A program made the translations under genes and the position numbers. 48,626 bases of DNA from JBKBMT01 sp046295655. Lineage in GTDB: Bacteria > Pseudomonadota > Alphaproteobacteria > Rhodobacterales > Rhodobacteraceae. The notes below the pieces were generated by a model. It saw only the letters and a program-made list of their open reading frames with translations, had not been told where the DNA came from and did no database searches. Of the stretch, positions 1-8,199 are shown piece by piece. Every line of letters starts with the position of its first letter. The stretch's first letter is position 1. The DNA lies in the NCBI GenBank assembly GCA_046295655.1, contig JBKBMT010000015.1, positions 1 to 48,626 on the forward strand, written 5' to 3'.

Positions 1-459
1 GACATCGTCCGCGGCGCTTTCATCATCGACGCCCACGACCGGGAAATCATCGCCTGGCGAGCCGTGGTCAACGCCGGGATCAGTGGCTCCGACATCCGCG
101 ACATCCTGCTCGAAGCCGTGGAACGCCGCTTCGGCGCATTCCGCGCGCCCTCGGTCATCGAGATGTTGTCCGACAACGGCGCGCCCTACATCGCGAAGGA
201 CACGCAGATCTTCGCCCGCCAATTGGGCCTGAAGCCCTGCTTCACACCAGTGCAGAGCCCGCAAAGCAACGGGATCGCGGAGGCTTTCGTGAAGACGCTG
301 AAGCGCGACTACGTCCAGGTGACACCGCTGTCGGACGCACAGACCGTTCTCGGATTGATCCGGGGCTGGATCGAGGACTACAACGACAACCACCCGCACT
401 CAGGGTTGCAGATGCGCTCGCCTCGCGAGTTCATCGCCGCCCAAACCGCAACCGCCTGA
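1..459 (+). CDS. IS3-family transposase OrfB, C-terminal part (5' truncated by window)
   Basis: The reading frame is open from base 1, so the gene starts upstream of the window. The 152 visible residues are the C-terminal half of an rve/DDE integrase core. The second catalytic Asp is in the motif LSDNGAPY, and the catalytic Glu is most likely in SNGIAEAFVKTLKRDY, with the usual spacing. The protein ends with the IS3 tail (YNDNHPHSGLQMRSPREF). It would catalyse strand transfer together with an OrfA made by frameshifting. Whether the element is intact cannot be judged from here. Confidence 0.9.
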   Translation, partial: DIVRGAFIIDAHDREIIAWRAVVNAGISGSDIRDILLEAVERRFGAFRAPSVIEMLSDNGAPYIAKDTQIFARQLGLKPCFTPVQSPQSNGIAEAFVKTLKRDYVQVTPLSDAQTVLGLIRGWIEDYNDNHPHSGLQMRSPREFIAAQTATA

Positions 460-488
460 GTGTCCGGTGAAACGGGGGCAAGACCACA
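1..488 (+). mobile_element. IS3-family insertion sequence, right end only
   Basis: The left part lies outside the window. The visible part is the 3' end of an IS3-type transposase (OrfB) and, starting a few bases after its stop codon, a sequence that looks like the element's right terminal repeat (about 461-488; on the minus strand it begins TGTGGTCTTGCCCCC and ends CACCGGACA). IS3-family elements often carry such G/C-run ends directly after orfB. The left end and target duplication cannot be seen, so the exact right boundary is approximate. Confidence 0.75.
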
Positions 489-623
489 TTCATCGCCGCG
501 CAGAGGTGCTCAATCGTCAGCCCGTGGGGGATGACCGCCCTCGGGTTGAAGTGTTCAAGCCGAACCGGCGCAGGGCGACAGGCGCGATACTCGGGCGAAT
601 CAATGTCTGGTGTCTTGTCCATG

Positions 624-660
624 CGTGGACACTACGGGGAGAGGTTCCGCCGTGTCCACG
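624..660. repeat. 9-bp perfect inverted repeat (CGTGGACAC / GTGTCCACG)
   Basis: Arms at 624-632 and 652-660 with a 19-nt spacer. A second overlapping small palindrome, TGTCCA-TGCG-TGGACA, lies at 616-631, so the left arm can pair in two ways. No T-run follows on either strand, so an intrinsic terminator is not obvious. It may be a remnant of a mobile element. Confidence 0.5.
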
Positions 661-702
661 GGAGAGCCTAGCAGCAAGACTACAGCAGGCTTAGCTCCGC
701 AC

Positions 703-738
703 CGAGCCTTACGCGGGCCTTACTTCACGTAAGGCTCG
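703..738 (-). terminator. Possible hairpin terminator downstream of tRNA-Asn
   Basis: Perfect 10-bp arms CGAGCCTTAC (703-712) and GTAAGGCTCG (729-738). An internal copy GCCTTAC (717-723) offers a tighter alternative hairpin with a 5-nt loop. It lies 33 bases past the 3' end of the tRNA gene on the minus strand. The lack of a U-tract weakens the terminator reading. Confidence 0.35.
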
Positions 739-771
739 CGCGTGGACTTCGCAGCTAAGTCTTTGATTTCT

Positions 772-846
772 TGGCTCCGGCGGCAGGGATCGAACCTGCG
801 ACCAATTGATTAACAGTCAACTGCTCTACCGCTGAGCTACGCCGGA
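772..846 (-). tRNA. tRNA-Asn (anticodon GUU)
   Basis: Read on the minus strand, the 75-nt gene has a perfect 7-bp acceptor stem (846-840 with 776-782), discriminator G and an encoded CCA (774-772). The D-arm reads AGCTCAGCGGTAGAGC. The anticodon loop CTGTTAA carries GTT, and the T-arm reads GCAGGTTCGATCCCTGC. All cloverleaf elements are present. The sequence just upstream (around 861) contains a TATATC that could be its -10. Confidence 0.97.
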
Positions 847-901
847 ACACGCTGGCGATATAGCAAGGGCTTCCGGAGCCGTCCAGACCTTCAAGAAGAT
901 T

Positions 902-1768
902 TCAGTTTGCCGCCGAACTGAACCTTCTCAGCTCTGCGTCGGCCGAGACAAGTCCGCGTGAAGCAAGGTCAATGAGGTGGGCAAGCACGTTGCGGGCGGC
1001 TGCGGGGAGGAGGCGCGGGTCGAGGTCGGCGTAGATCTGTTCGGCAAGGGCAGCGGGCGTTTCGGCCCTGTCCGACAGGGCCGCGAGGATCTGTGCCTCG
1101 CGCTGCCGCCGATGCGCGACCAGTTCGGCGATCCGGGCCGTCCCGTCGGCGACGGCGGCGCCATGCCCGGGCCAGCAGCGGCCGGTTCCGCGCCCGGCAA
1201 GCCGGTCGAGGCTTGTCATGTAGGCGGCCATGTCGCCGTCCGGCGGCGAGACGATGGAGGTGGCCCAGCCCATGACGTGATCGCCGGTGAAGGTCTCTTC
1301 GCCCCAGGCAAGGCAGATGTGGTTGGCCATGTGGCCGGGTGTGTGAACGACCTCGAGCCGCCAGTCCGGTCCCTCCACGATCCCGCCGTCTGCCAGGGTC
1401 TGGTCCGGATGGAACGTCCTGTCCACGCCTTCGCCGCCCCCCAGAGCGGGAAGGGCTGCCAGTCGCGGATCCCGCCCGGCGGCGGCATCGCCCCAGGCCA
1501 GGACCGGTGCGCCGGTCGCGTCGGCCAGCGGCCGGGCAAGGGCGGAATGGTCGGCGTGGGCATGGGTGACGAGGATGCACTCCACCCGTTCGCCACTGAT
1601 CGCGGCAAGCAGGGCCGCCAGATGTGCCGGGTCGGCCGGTCCGGGGTCGATGATGGCGACCCGGCCTTCGCCGATCACCCAGCTGTTCGTGCCGGCTCCG
1701 GTGAGCGGGCCCGGATTGGCGGCGCGGACCAGACGAAGGCCGGGCGGCATCTGCATTGCCTCGGTCAT
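902..1768 (-). CDS. MBL-fold metallo-hydrolase (beta-lactamase-like)
   Basis: The 288-aa protein has the full metallo-beta-lactamase signature: THAHADHS near residue 68 (HxHxDH), a TPGHMANH metal-ligand histidine, GDHVMG (bridging Asp) and CWPGHG. This is the compact hydrolase type with a C-terminal helical/winged-helix tail, as in LACTB2-like or glyoxalase-II-like enzymes. The substrate is unknown. The ATG at 1768 was chosen because homologous MBL N-termini begin just ahead of the strand RVAIIDPGP; the longer open frame upstream overlaps the divergent kinase. Its start lies 42 bp from that of the kinase, so the promoters must overlap. Confidence 0.85.
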   Translation of the reverse strand: MTEAMQMPPGLRLVRAANPGPLTGAGTNSWVIGEGRVAIIDPGPADPAHLAALLAAISGERVECILVTHAHADHSALARPLADATGAPVLAWGDAAAGRDPRLAALPALGGGEGVDRTFHPDQTLADGGIVEGPDWRLEVVHTPGHMANHICLAWGEETFTGDHVMGWATSIVSPPDGDMAAYMTSLDRLAGRGTGRCWPGHGAAVADGTARIAELVAHRRQREAQILAALSDRAETPAALAEQIYADLDPRLLPAAARNVLAHLIDLASRGLVSADAELRRFSSAAN

Positions 1769-1810
1769 GCCCGCTTTCTCCGGCGTGCGGGGTTGGCTAG
1801 GGTGGCGGGC

Positions 1811-3121
1811 ATGGCGCAGCGCATCCGGTCCCTTCTTCCTCGCGGCCTCTACGGCCGGGCCGCCCTGATCCTGGTGCTGCCGATCGTCACGATCCAGCTG
1901 CTGGTCTCGGTCGCCTTCATACAGCGCCATTTCGAGGGTGTCACCGAGCAGATGACCGCCGGCGTCGTGCTGGAAATCGGGGCCATCCTTGCCGCAGCAG
2001 AGGGCGCGGAGGATCCGCTGCCTGCCGCGGCTGCGGCCGCCGCACCGTTGCGTCTTGTCGTGACACCCGGAGACCCCGAGATCCGGGGCGATCGCCGGGA
2101 AGCGTGGGATTTTTCCGGCCGCACGGTGATCGAGGTCCTGCGCGCCGGCATGCCCGGCATCCGGGCGGTCGATCTGGCATCGAACCGACGCGAGGTGCGG
2201 GTGCAGATCGATGCTCCCTTCGGGCCGGTCGAGGTGGTGGCCGAAAGGCGGCGGGTTTCGGCATCGAACCCGCACCAGCTTCTCGTGCTCATGGTCCTGG
2301 CGGGGGTGCTGCTGACCGTGATCGCCTATGTGTTCCTGCGGGCGCAGCTGCGGCCGATCGCCAAGCTGGCCGAGGCGGCCGAGGCCTTTGGCCGCGGCCG
2401 GACGGTGGCCTACAAGCCTCGGGGCGCGACCGAGGTGCGCGCGGCGGGGGCGGCGTTTCTGGACATGCGCGCACGGATCGAGCGGCAGATCGAGCAGCGG
2501 ACCTTGCTGCTGTCGGGGGTCAGCCACGATCTGCGCACGCCGTTGACCCGGATGAAGCTGTCCCTTGCCATGATCGATGACGGGCCCGAGGCCCAGGCCC
2601 TGCGGTCGGATGTGGCCGAGATGGAACGGATGCTGGACGCCTTCCTTGCCTTCGCCCGGGGCGACGCGGTGGAAGCGCCGCAGAACGTCGATCTGCGGCT
2701 TCTGGTCGAGGCGGCGGTGGATCGTGCCCGGCGCGGCGGGCAGGCGGTGGACCTGGTTCCGCCGCCGGCCGCGCGCTGGGACATGCCGCTGCGGCCCGAT
2801 GCCGTCGGGCGCGCACTGGACAATCTGCTGGGCAATGCTGCGCGGCACGGGAACCGGGTCCGGGTCACGCTGGTGCCGGGCGAGCGCAGCGCGACCGTCT
2901 CGGTCGAGGATGACGGGCCCGGCATCCCGAAGGATCGTCGTGACGAGGCGCTGCGCCCGTTCACCCGGCTCGATCCCGCACGTGACCCCAACCGCGGCGG
3001 CGGGGTGGGGCTGGGCCTGGCGATCGTTGCCGACATCGCGCGCAGCCACGGCGGCAGCCTGCGGCTGGCCGACAGCGCCGATCTGGGCGGGTTGCGTGCC
3101 GACCTTGTGCTGATGCGCTGA
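1811..3121 (+). CDS. EnvZ-like sensor histidine kinase (orphan)
   Basis: 436 aa. A TM helix at about 14-36, a periplasmic segment to about 155, a second TM at about 157-176 and a HAMP-like linker are followed by the DHp domain with phospho-acceptor H239 in SHDLRTPL. The HATPase_c domain has an N-box (LDNLLGNAARHG, near 336-347), G1 (EDDGPGIP) and G2 (GGGVGLGLAIV). The short H-box and lack of PAS resemble EnvZ/OmpR-type kinases. No response regulator lies next to it, which is unusual; the partner must be elsewhere. An in-frame GTG at 1802 is a possible alternative start. Confidence 0.88.
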   Translation: MAQRIRSLLPRGLYGRAALILVLPIVTIQLLVSVAFIQRHFEGVTEQMTAGVVLEIGAILAAAEGAEDPLPAAAAAAAPLRLVVTPGDPEIRGDRREAWDFSGRTVIEVLRAGMPGIRAVDLASNRREVRVQIDAPFGPVEVVAERRRVSASNPHQLLVLMVLAGVLLTVIAYVFLRAQLRPIAKLAEAAEAFGRGRTVAYKPRGATEVRAAGAAFLDMRARIERQIEQRTLLLSGVSHDLRTPLTRMKLSLAMIDDGPEAQALRSDVAEMERMLDAFLAFARGDAVEAPQNVDLRLLVEAAVDRARRGGQAVDLVPPPAARWDMPLRPDAVGRALDNLLGNAARHGNRVRVTLVPGERSATVSVEDDGPGIPKDRRDEALRPFTRLDPARDPNRGGGVGLGLAIVADIARSHGGSLRLADSADLGGLRADLVLMR

Positions 3122-3206
3122 GGGCGGGCAGCGCATCAGCGTTCCGGGCAGGACGCTGCGACGGACACGGCGGGCCGCGAACCGATCAGTCCGCGATGCC
3201 GGCGCT

Positions 3207-6200
3207 CTATTCCGCGGCGCGCAGGGGCGGCGCCGGCTGGGGCTCGTTGCCGGCCGCGAGCGTCTCCTCGGCGGGGGAGGGGCGCTGGCGCGACAGGGTC
3301 GGGCCGACCGTTGCCGGAGCCTCGGGCATCGCCGGTTCCTCCCACCAGATCAGATCCGCCACCCGGGTGCGGCGGGCCGCCTTGGCCAGTGCGCGGTCGC
3401 GGGCCTCGACGCTGCCCGAGCCGGACGACAGGGCCCGCAGCGCGGCAGCCGTGCGATAGGCGCCGACACCGGCCCAGACGCGCAGCGCCAGCAGCGCCGG
3501 CGTGAAGGCCAGCGTCAGCGCCGTGGCGATCCCGAGCCCGAACACCACCGCCGTCGCCAGCTGCTTCCACCACAGCGCGGTCGGCGCATCGATCGAATAG
3601 CCGCCGCCGATGAAGTCGATGCTGAGGCCCAGCATCATCGGCGTCAGGCCGGCCATGGTGGTGATCGTGGTCAGCAGGACGGGGCGGATCCGCGCCTCGA
3701 CGGTGCGGATGATCGCCTCGAGGCGCGGCATGTAGCGGGCGTATTCCTGATAGGTGTCGATCAGCACGATGTTGTTGTTCACCACGATGCCCGCCAGCGC
3801 GACGATCCCGGTGCCGGTCATGATGATCGAGAAGGTCTGATCCATCACCAGCATCCCGATCAGCACGCCCGTGGTGGACAGGACCACCGCGATCAGCACC
3901 AGCACCGCATTGTAGAAGCTGTTGAACTGCGCAAGCAGGATGATGAACATCAGCCCGAGCGCGCCGGCAAAGGCCTTCATCAGGAAGGCGCCGGATTCCT
4001 GCTGGTCGGCCATGTCGCCCGTCCATTCCCAGCCGACGCCCTCGGGCAGCGGGTTCTCGGTGCTCAGCCATTCGGTCACGCGCTCGATGCGCTCGTTGGC
4101 GTTGATCGGCTGGCCGCGCTCGTTCGTCAGGCCCGAGACCACGTCGGCCCGGACGTCATAGACCCGCTTCTGGTTGACCCGGTCGATCCGGCCGAGCTTT
4201 GCCACCGGCTCGCGGCTGACGAAGTTCGACAGCGGCACCAGCCCGTCGCGGGTGCGCACCTTCATCGTGTCGAGCGAGGACAGAACCCGGTCGGCCTCGG
4301 GCAGGCGCACGCGGATGTCGATTTCCTCGTCGCTCGAATCGACCCGCATCGTGTCCAGCAGGATGCCGCGGGTCACCAGCTGCACCATCCCGCCGACGGT
4401 CGCCACATCGGCGCCGAACCGGCCGGCCTTCTCGACATCGACGCTGATCTTCCAGTCGATGCCGGGCAGGGGGCGGGTGTCCTCGATGGCGGTGATGCCG
4501 TCCATCGCCTCGAGCCTTGCGCGCACGATCTCGACCGCACGGCCGAGGTCGTCGAAGCTGTCGCCTGACAGGCGCAGCTGCAACGGCTTGCCCGAGGCCG
4601 GGCCGCGGCTCTGGTTCAGGATCTCGATCTCGACACCGGGGATGCCCTGAAGCTTCTGTTCAAGCCGGTCCACGATGGCATTGCCGCGCATCGCCGGGTC
4701 GCCTATCCGCTCGCGCCAGGGGGTGAGCTCGATCTGGATCTGGCCCACCGCATCGAGCGGGCTGCGCGCGCCGCCGGTGTTCTGGTTCAGCCCGCCCTGT
4801 CCGGCGAAGGCGAAGGCGGCCGCAATGCCCTCGTGCTGCAGCACGATCGCCTCGGCCTGCCGCAAGAGCGCATCCTTCTCGGGCAGGCTCAGGTTGCCGC
4901 GGGCGCGGACATAGACGATGGCCTGTTCGGTATCGGTCTCGACGAAGAATTCGGTGCCGCGGCTGTGTGTCGCGTAATAGCCGAAAACCCCGATGACGAA
5001 TGCCACGACCGCTGCAACCGCGACCAGCGGCATGACCGGGTTGCCGACCAGCCCCTTTATCACCCAGCCGACCGGAGTGCGGCGGCTGCCGGCGCGGATG
5101 CGGCGCGGACGCTGCGGCAGCCTTGCGGCATCCAGCGCGACGGATCCCGCCATCGCACCGAAGGCGATCATCAAGGGCCCGAGCAGGGTTGCCACCGGGC
5201 CGGGAAGCCCGGCCGCGAAGGGCAGGTAGGCGGGATTGAGCATCTGCATCCCGCCCAGGAAGATCAGGTAAAGAACCGGCGGCACCAGCGCAGCCCGCAC
5301 CAGCCAGGGCAGGCCCCGCAGGCGGTCGGACATGTAGCCAAGCCGGCGGCTGATCCGGCCCGCGACCCCGCCCATCACCGGCAGGAAGATGATCGCCACG
5401 ATGAAGCTTGCGGTCAGCACGAAGATGAGCGTGACCGGCAGCATCCCCATGAACTCGCCCGGGACGCCGGGCCAGAACAGCATCGGCAGGAAGGCGCAGA
5501 GGGTGGTCGCTGTCGAGGCGGCAATGGGCCAGAACATCCGCTTTGCCGCCTCGGTATAGGCGGCCATGGGGCCCGAGCCCTCCTGGATCCGCTTGTCGGC
5601 ATATTCGACCACGACGATTGCCCCGTCGACCAGCATGCCAACGGCAAGGATCAGGCCGAACATGACGATGTTCGACACCGTGACGCCCATCACCGCGAAC
5701 AGCGCGAAGGTCAGCAGGAACGAGGTCGGCACCGCAAAGCCCACGAGCAGCGCCGACCGGGTGCCGAGCGCGGCCAGCACGACGATCATCACCAGCGCGA
5801 TGGCGGTCATCACCGAGCCTTCCAGCTGCTGCACCATGCTGGCGACCTGGGTGGACTGATCGAGCGACAGCGTTACGTTCAGCGCCTCGCGCAGCGCCGG
5901 GTCCCAGCGCGCCTCCTCCTCGGCGACCGCGGCGCGCACCGCATTCGCGGTGTCGATCAGGTTGAAGCCCTTGCGCTTGACCACCTGAAGCGCAACGGTC
6001 TGTTCGCCGTTGAAGCGGGCGGTGCCGGTCCGGTCCTTGAACGTCAGCCGGATGTCGGCAAGATCGCCCAGCGTCACCACGCGGTCGCCGTTCACCTTGA
6101 TCGGCAGCGCATAGACATCCGCCGGCGTGGTGAAGGACGACGGGATCTTGACCGAGAACGCCCCGGTCCCGGTTTCGATCTCGCCGGCAGCGATCAGCTG

Positions 6201-6830
6201 GTTGTTGTTGACCACCACCTGGATCAGCTCGCCCGCGGTGACGTTGTAGGCTTCGAGCCGCAGCGGGTCGATCACGACCTCGAGCATCTCGTCGCGCTGG
6301 CCGGCAAGCTTTGCCTCCAGGACCGCGTCGATACCCTTCAGCCGGTCCTCAAGATCCTTCGCCACCCGGACCATGGTGCGTTCGGGCACATTCCCCGACA
6401 GCGCCACGATGATGATCGGAAACTCCGAGAAGTTGATCTCGTTGATCGAATACTTGTCCGCGCCCGAGGGGAACTTCGCCTCGGCACTGTTCATCTTGTC
6501 GCGCACGTCCGCAAGGGTGCGCGACTTGTCCCAGCCGAACTCGAATTCCAGCACCAGCCCGGCATAGCCCTCGGCCGCGGTGCCGGTCATCTTCTTCAGC
6601 CCGTCGAGATCGGCCATCTCGGTCTCCATGACCTTGACGAGCATCGATTCGCTGTCGGCGGCGGAGATGCCGGGGAAGGGGACAGAGATGAAGAGCGCCG
6701 GGATCTCGATGTCCGGCTCGCCCTCCTTGGGGAGCGTGGTATAGGCGAAGGCGCCGGCGAGGACTGCCAGCGCGACGAAGGCCAGCATCATCCGGGCGCG
6801 GGACGCGGCCCAGTCGATGACGCCGGTCAT
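3207..6830 (-). CDS. RND-family efflux transporter, inner-membrane permease subunit
   Basis: 1207 aa, larger than the usual ~1030-1050 aa. It has the RND plan: TM1 at the N-terminus, a large periplasmic loop, a TM2-6 block from about 340, a second loop, and a TM8-12 block near 960-1130. The TM4 proton-relay motif reads VDGAIVVVE (about 401-409), with one Asp instead of the VDDAIVVVE pair of AcrB. TM10 has VVNNNIVLID with no Lys at the AcrB K940 place. Roughly residues 505-575 form an extra hydrophobic insert, and the C-terminus has a ~70-aa soluble extension. ATG overlaps the stop of the upstream adaptor gene (ATGA). Substrate unknown; probably proton-driven export. Confidence 0.9.
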   Translation of the reverse strand: MTGVIDWAASRARMMLAFVALAVLAGAFAYTTLPKEGEPDIEIPALFISVPFPGISAADSESMLVKVMETEMADLDGLKKMTGTAAEGYAGLVLEFEFGWDKSRTLADVRDKMNSAEAKFPSGADKYSINEINFSEFPIIIVALSGNVPERTMVRVAKDLEDRLKGIDAVLEAKLAGQRDEMLEVVIDPLRLEAYNVTAGELIQVVVNNNQLIAAGEIETGTGAFSVKIPSSFTTPADVYALPIKVNGDRVVTLGDLADIRLTFKDRTGTARFNGEQTVALQVVKRKGFNLIDTANAVRAAVAEEEARWDPALREALNVTLSLDQSTQVASMVQQLEGSVMTAIALVMIVVLAALGTRSALLVGFAVPTSFLLTFALFAVMGVTVSNIVMFGLILAVGMLVDGAIVVVEYADKRIQEGSGPMAAYTEAAKRMFWPIAASTATTLCAFLPMLFWPGVPGEFMGMLPVTLIFVLTASFIVAIIFLPVMGGVAGRISRRLGYMSDRLRGLPWLVRAALVPPVLYLIFLGGMQMLNPAYLPFAAGLPGPVATLLGPLMIAFGAMAGSVALDAARLPQRPRRIRAGSRRTPVGWVIKGLVGNPVMPLVAVAAVVAFVIGVFGYYATHSRGTEFFVETDTEQAIVYVRARGNLSLPEKDALLRQAEAIVLQHEGIAAAFAFAGQGGLNQNTGGARSPLDAVGQIQIELTPWRERIGDPAMRGNAIVDRLEQKLQGIPGVEIEILNQSRGPASGKPLQLRLSGDSFDDLGRAVEIVRARLEAMDGITAIEDTRPLPGIDWKISVDVEKAGRFGADVATVGGMVQLVTRGILLDTMRVDSSDEEIDIRVRLPEADRVLSSLDTMKVRTRDGLVPLSNFVSREPVAKLGRIDRVNQKRVYDVRADVVSGLTNERGQPINANERIERVTEWLSTENPLPEGVGWEWTGDMADQQESGAFLMKAFAGALGLMFIILLAQFNSFYNAVLVLIAVVLSTTGVLIGMLVMDQTFSIIMTGTGIVALAGIVVNNNIVLIDTYQEYARYMPRLEAIIRTVEARIRPVLLTTITTMAGLTPMMLGLSIDFIGGGYSIDAPTALWWKQLATAVVFGLGIATALTLAFTPALLALRVWAGVGAYRTAAALRALSSGSGSVEARDRALAKAARRTRVADLIWWEEPAMPEAPATVGPTLSRQRPSPAEETLAAGNEPQPAPPLRAAE

Positions 6831-7951
6831 TGACCCGGTCCCCGCAAGACCGCCTCGACCGCGGTTCCCTCGGTCACGAATTCCTGGCCCACGACGATCA
6901 GCCGCACCGCATCGGGAAGGCCCTTGACCCAGACCCCCTCGACCGTGTCGCGGACGACCGAGACCGGCAGGAAGCGCGCGCGGCTGTCCTCGTCCACCGC
7001 GCGAAGTCCCAGAACACCCCTGTCATCGAGCGTCAGGGCCGAGGCCGGAACCAGATGGGCCGAGACGCCGTCGCTCATCACCAGCATCTCGACCGTCTGG
7101 CCGTCGCGGATCGAAAGGTCGTGGTTCGGAACGGTGACATCGACCCGGAAGGTCCGGGTCATCGGGTCGGCGCTGCGGGCGAGAAAGGTCACCCGGCCGG
7201 ACACCTCGCGCCCCGTGGCAAGACGCCCCCCCGCCATGGCGCCGATCTCGATGCGATCGACGTCGGCCTCGGCGACATAGCCCACCAGCCGGATCGGATC
7301 GAGCTGGATCACGGTTGCGCAAAGTGCACCGGGTTGCAGCAGCGTCCCCAGCTCGGCCGCGTCCGATTCGAGCAGCCCCGAGAACGGAGCCCTGATCTCC
7401 AGCCGCGCGATCTCGCGTTCGGCATTCTCGACCGCGGTGCGCGCCGACTGCAATGCGGCGCGCGCACTGATCGTGCGGGTTTCCGCGGCAAATCCGCCCT
7501 GCTGGAGCTGTTCGGCGTTGCGCGCCGCAAGCTCGGCCTCCGCCAGCCGTGCCTGCGCCTCTGCCAGCGCGGCGGGGCGGGTGCCGGCGTCGATCCGGCA
7601 CAGAATGTCGCCCTCGTTCACATAGGCCCCGCGGCGCAGCGGGTCCGAGACGACACGGCCCGACGTCTCGGCACGCAACTCGACATGGCGCGCAGCCTCG
7701 GTCCGGCCGCGCAGCAGCACCGCGTTGTCGATGCTCTGCGCCCGGCTGTCCAAGGCGACGACGGGCACCCGCCGCTCGCCCTCGGACACGGCGGGGGCAT
7801 TGGGGTTTGCGGGCGGCGCTTCGGCCTCGACCGACTCGCCCGGCTGGGAGGCTGCGCGCGACGCGAATGCCTGAAGTGCGTCGCGCTCCATCACCAGAAG
7901 ATAGAGCGTCGCGCTGACCACGGCGGCGATGATTACAGGAACGATACGCAT
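6827..7951 (-). CDS. RND efflux periplasmic adaptor (membrane fusion protein, HlyD/AcrA-like)
   Basis: 374 aa with an N-terminal membrane anchor (MRIVPVIIAAVVSATLYLLV), a barrel-sandwich (lipoyl-like) half ELRAETSGRV, a coiled-coil hairpin rich in Ala/Glu/Arg (about 110-180), the second lipoyl half IRAPFSGLL and a beta-barrel ending GVWVKGLP. It bridges the permease to an outer-membrane channel, which is not encoded here. I chose ATG 7951, preceded by AGAGG, over an ATG 54 bases upstream that would add a polar tail before the anchor. A 4-bp overlap with the permease gene indicates translational coupling. Confidence 0.88.
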   Translation of the reverse strand: MRIVPVIIAAVVSATLYLLVMERDALQAFASRAASQPGESVEAEAPPANPNAPAVSEGERRVPVVALDSRAQSIDNAVLLRGRTEAARHVELRAETSGRVVSDPLRRGAYVNEGDILCRIDAGTRPAALAEAQARLAEAELAARNAEQLQQGGFAAETRTISARAALQSARTAVENAEREIARLEIRAPFSGLLESDAAELGTLLQPGALCATVIQLDPIRLVGYVAEADVDRIEIGAMAGGRLATGREVSGRVTFLARSADPMTRTFRVDVTVPNHDLSIRDGQTVEMLVMSDGVSAHLVPASALTLDDRGVLGLRAVDEDSRARFLPVSVVRDTVEGVWVKGLPDAVRLIVVGQEFVTEGTAVEAVLRGPGQ

Positions 7952-8028
7952 CAAACCCTCTGCCGGAACGCCGCCGGTCTCCGAACGCCCGGCCGGATCG
8001 CGCACCCCTGGCGGCGTTCACAGGCGGG

Positions 8029-8057
8029 GATATAGTCTGTTCGACGGTTTCTGCCAA
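8029..8057 (-). promoter_or_regulatory. Sigma70-like promoter of the RND efflux operon
   Basis: On the minus strand TTGGCA (8057-8052), a 17-bp spacer and TATATC (8034-8029) give a good housekeeping-type promoter about 70 nt upstream of the adaptor ATG. The fit and spacing are seen directly; activity is inferred. Confidence 0.6.
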
Positions 8058-8063
8058 GTTACG

Positions 8064-8081
8064 CTGAACTGACCAGTTCAG
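8064..8081. promoter_or_regulatory. Palindromic operator candidate (TetR-type) upstream of the efflux operon
   Basis: CTGAACT-GACC-AGTTCAG is a perfect 7-bp inverted repeat, 6 bp upstream of the -35 of the efflux promoter. Size and symmetry fit TetR-family operators, which commonly control RND pumps. No TetR gene is nearby, so the regulator would act in trans. Confidence 0.5.
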
Positions 8082-8140
8082 ATTTGTCGGAACATCCACA
8101 TTTCGCGAAAGCGGCGGATTTTCCGCCGTCCGGGCAGGGG

Positions 8141-8168
8141 TTGGCAACTGCCGCGGCATCCGTGTAAA
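8141..8168 (+). promoter_or_regulatory. Candidate promoter for yfgM-bamB-der
   Basis: TTGGCA at 8141-8146 and TGTAAA at 8163-8168 are spaced by 16 bp, about 30 nt upstream of the first ATG. Upstream lie a 10-bp palindrome TTTCGCGAAA (8101-8110) and a hairpin CGGCGGA-TTT-TCCGCCG (8112-8128). Confidence 0.35.
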
Positions 8169-8199
8169 GCTGCCCAAGCATCAACGGACCGGTCAGCGC

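Larger units (their letters stand above)
461..771. other. Intergenic region between IS end and tRNA-Asn, hairpin-rich
   Basis: About 310 bases without a convincing gene; short open frames on both strands lack family resemblance. It holds the IS right end and two inverted-repeat structures, at 624-660 and 703-738, listed separately. GTGTCCAC/GTGGACAC words recur at 616-632 and 652-659. Confidence 0.6.

Noticed and set aside
467..694. 75-aa open frame between the IS end and tRNA-Asn
   Set aside because: Begins within the IS terminal repeat, has no Shine-Dalgarno and no recognisable domain.
4833..6833. 2-kb open frame on the plus strand opposite the RND permease
   Set aside because: It lies in the antisense frame of a well-recognised gene, is rich in His/Arg/Asp/Gln with no motifs, and comes from high third-position GC.
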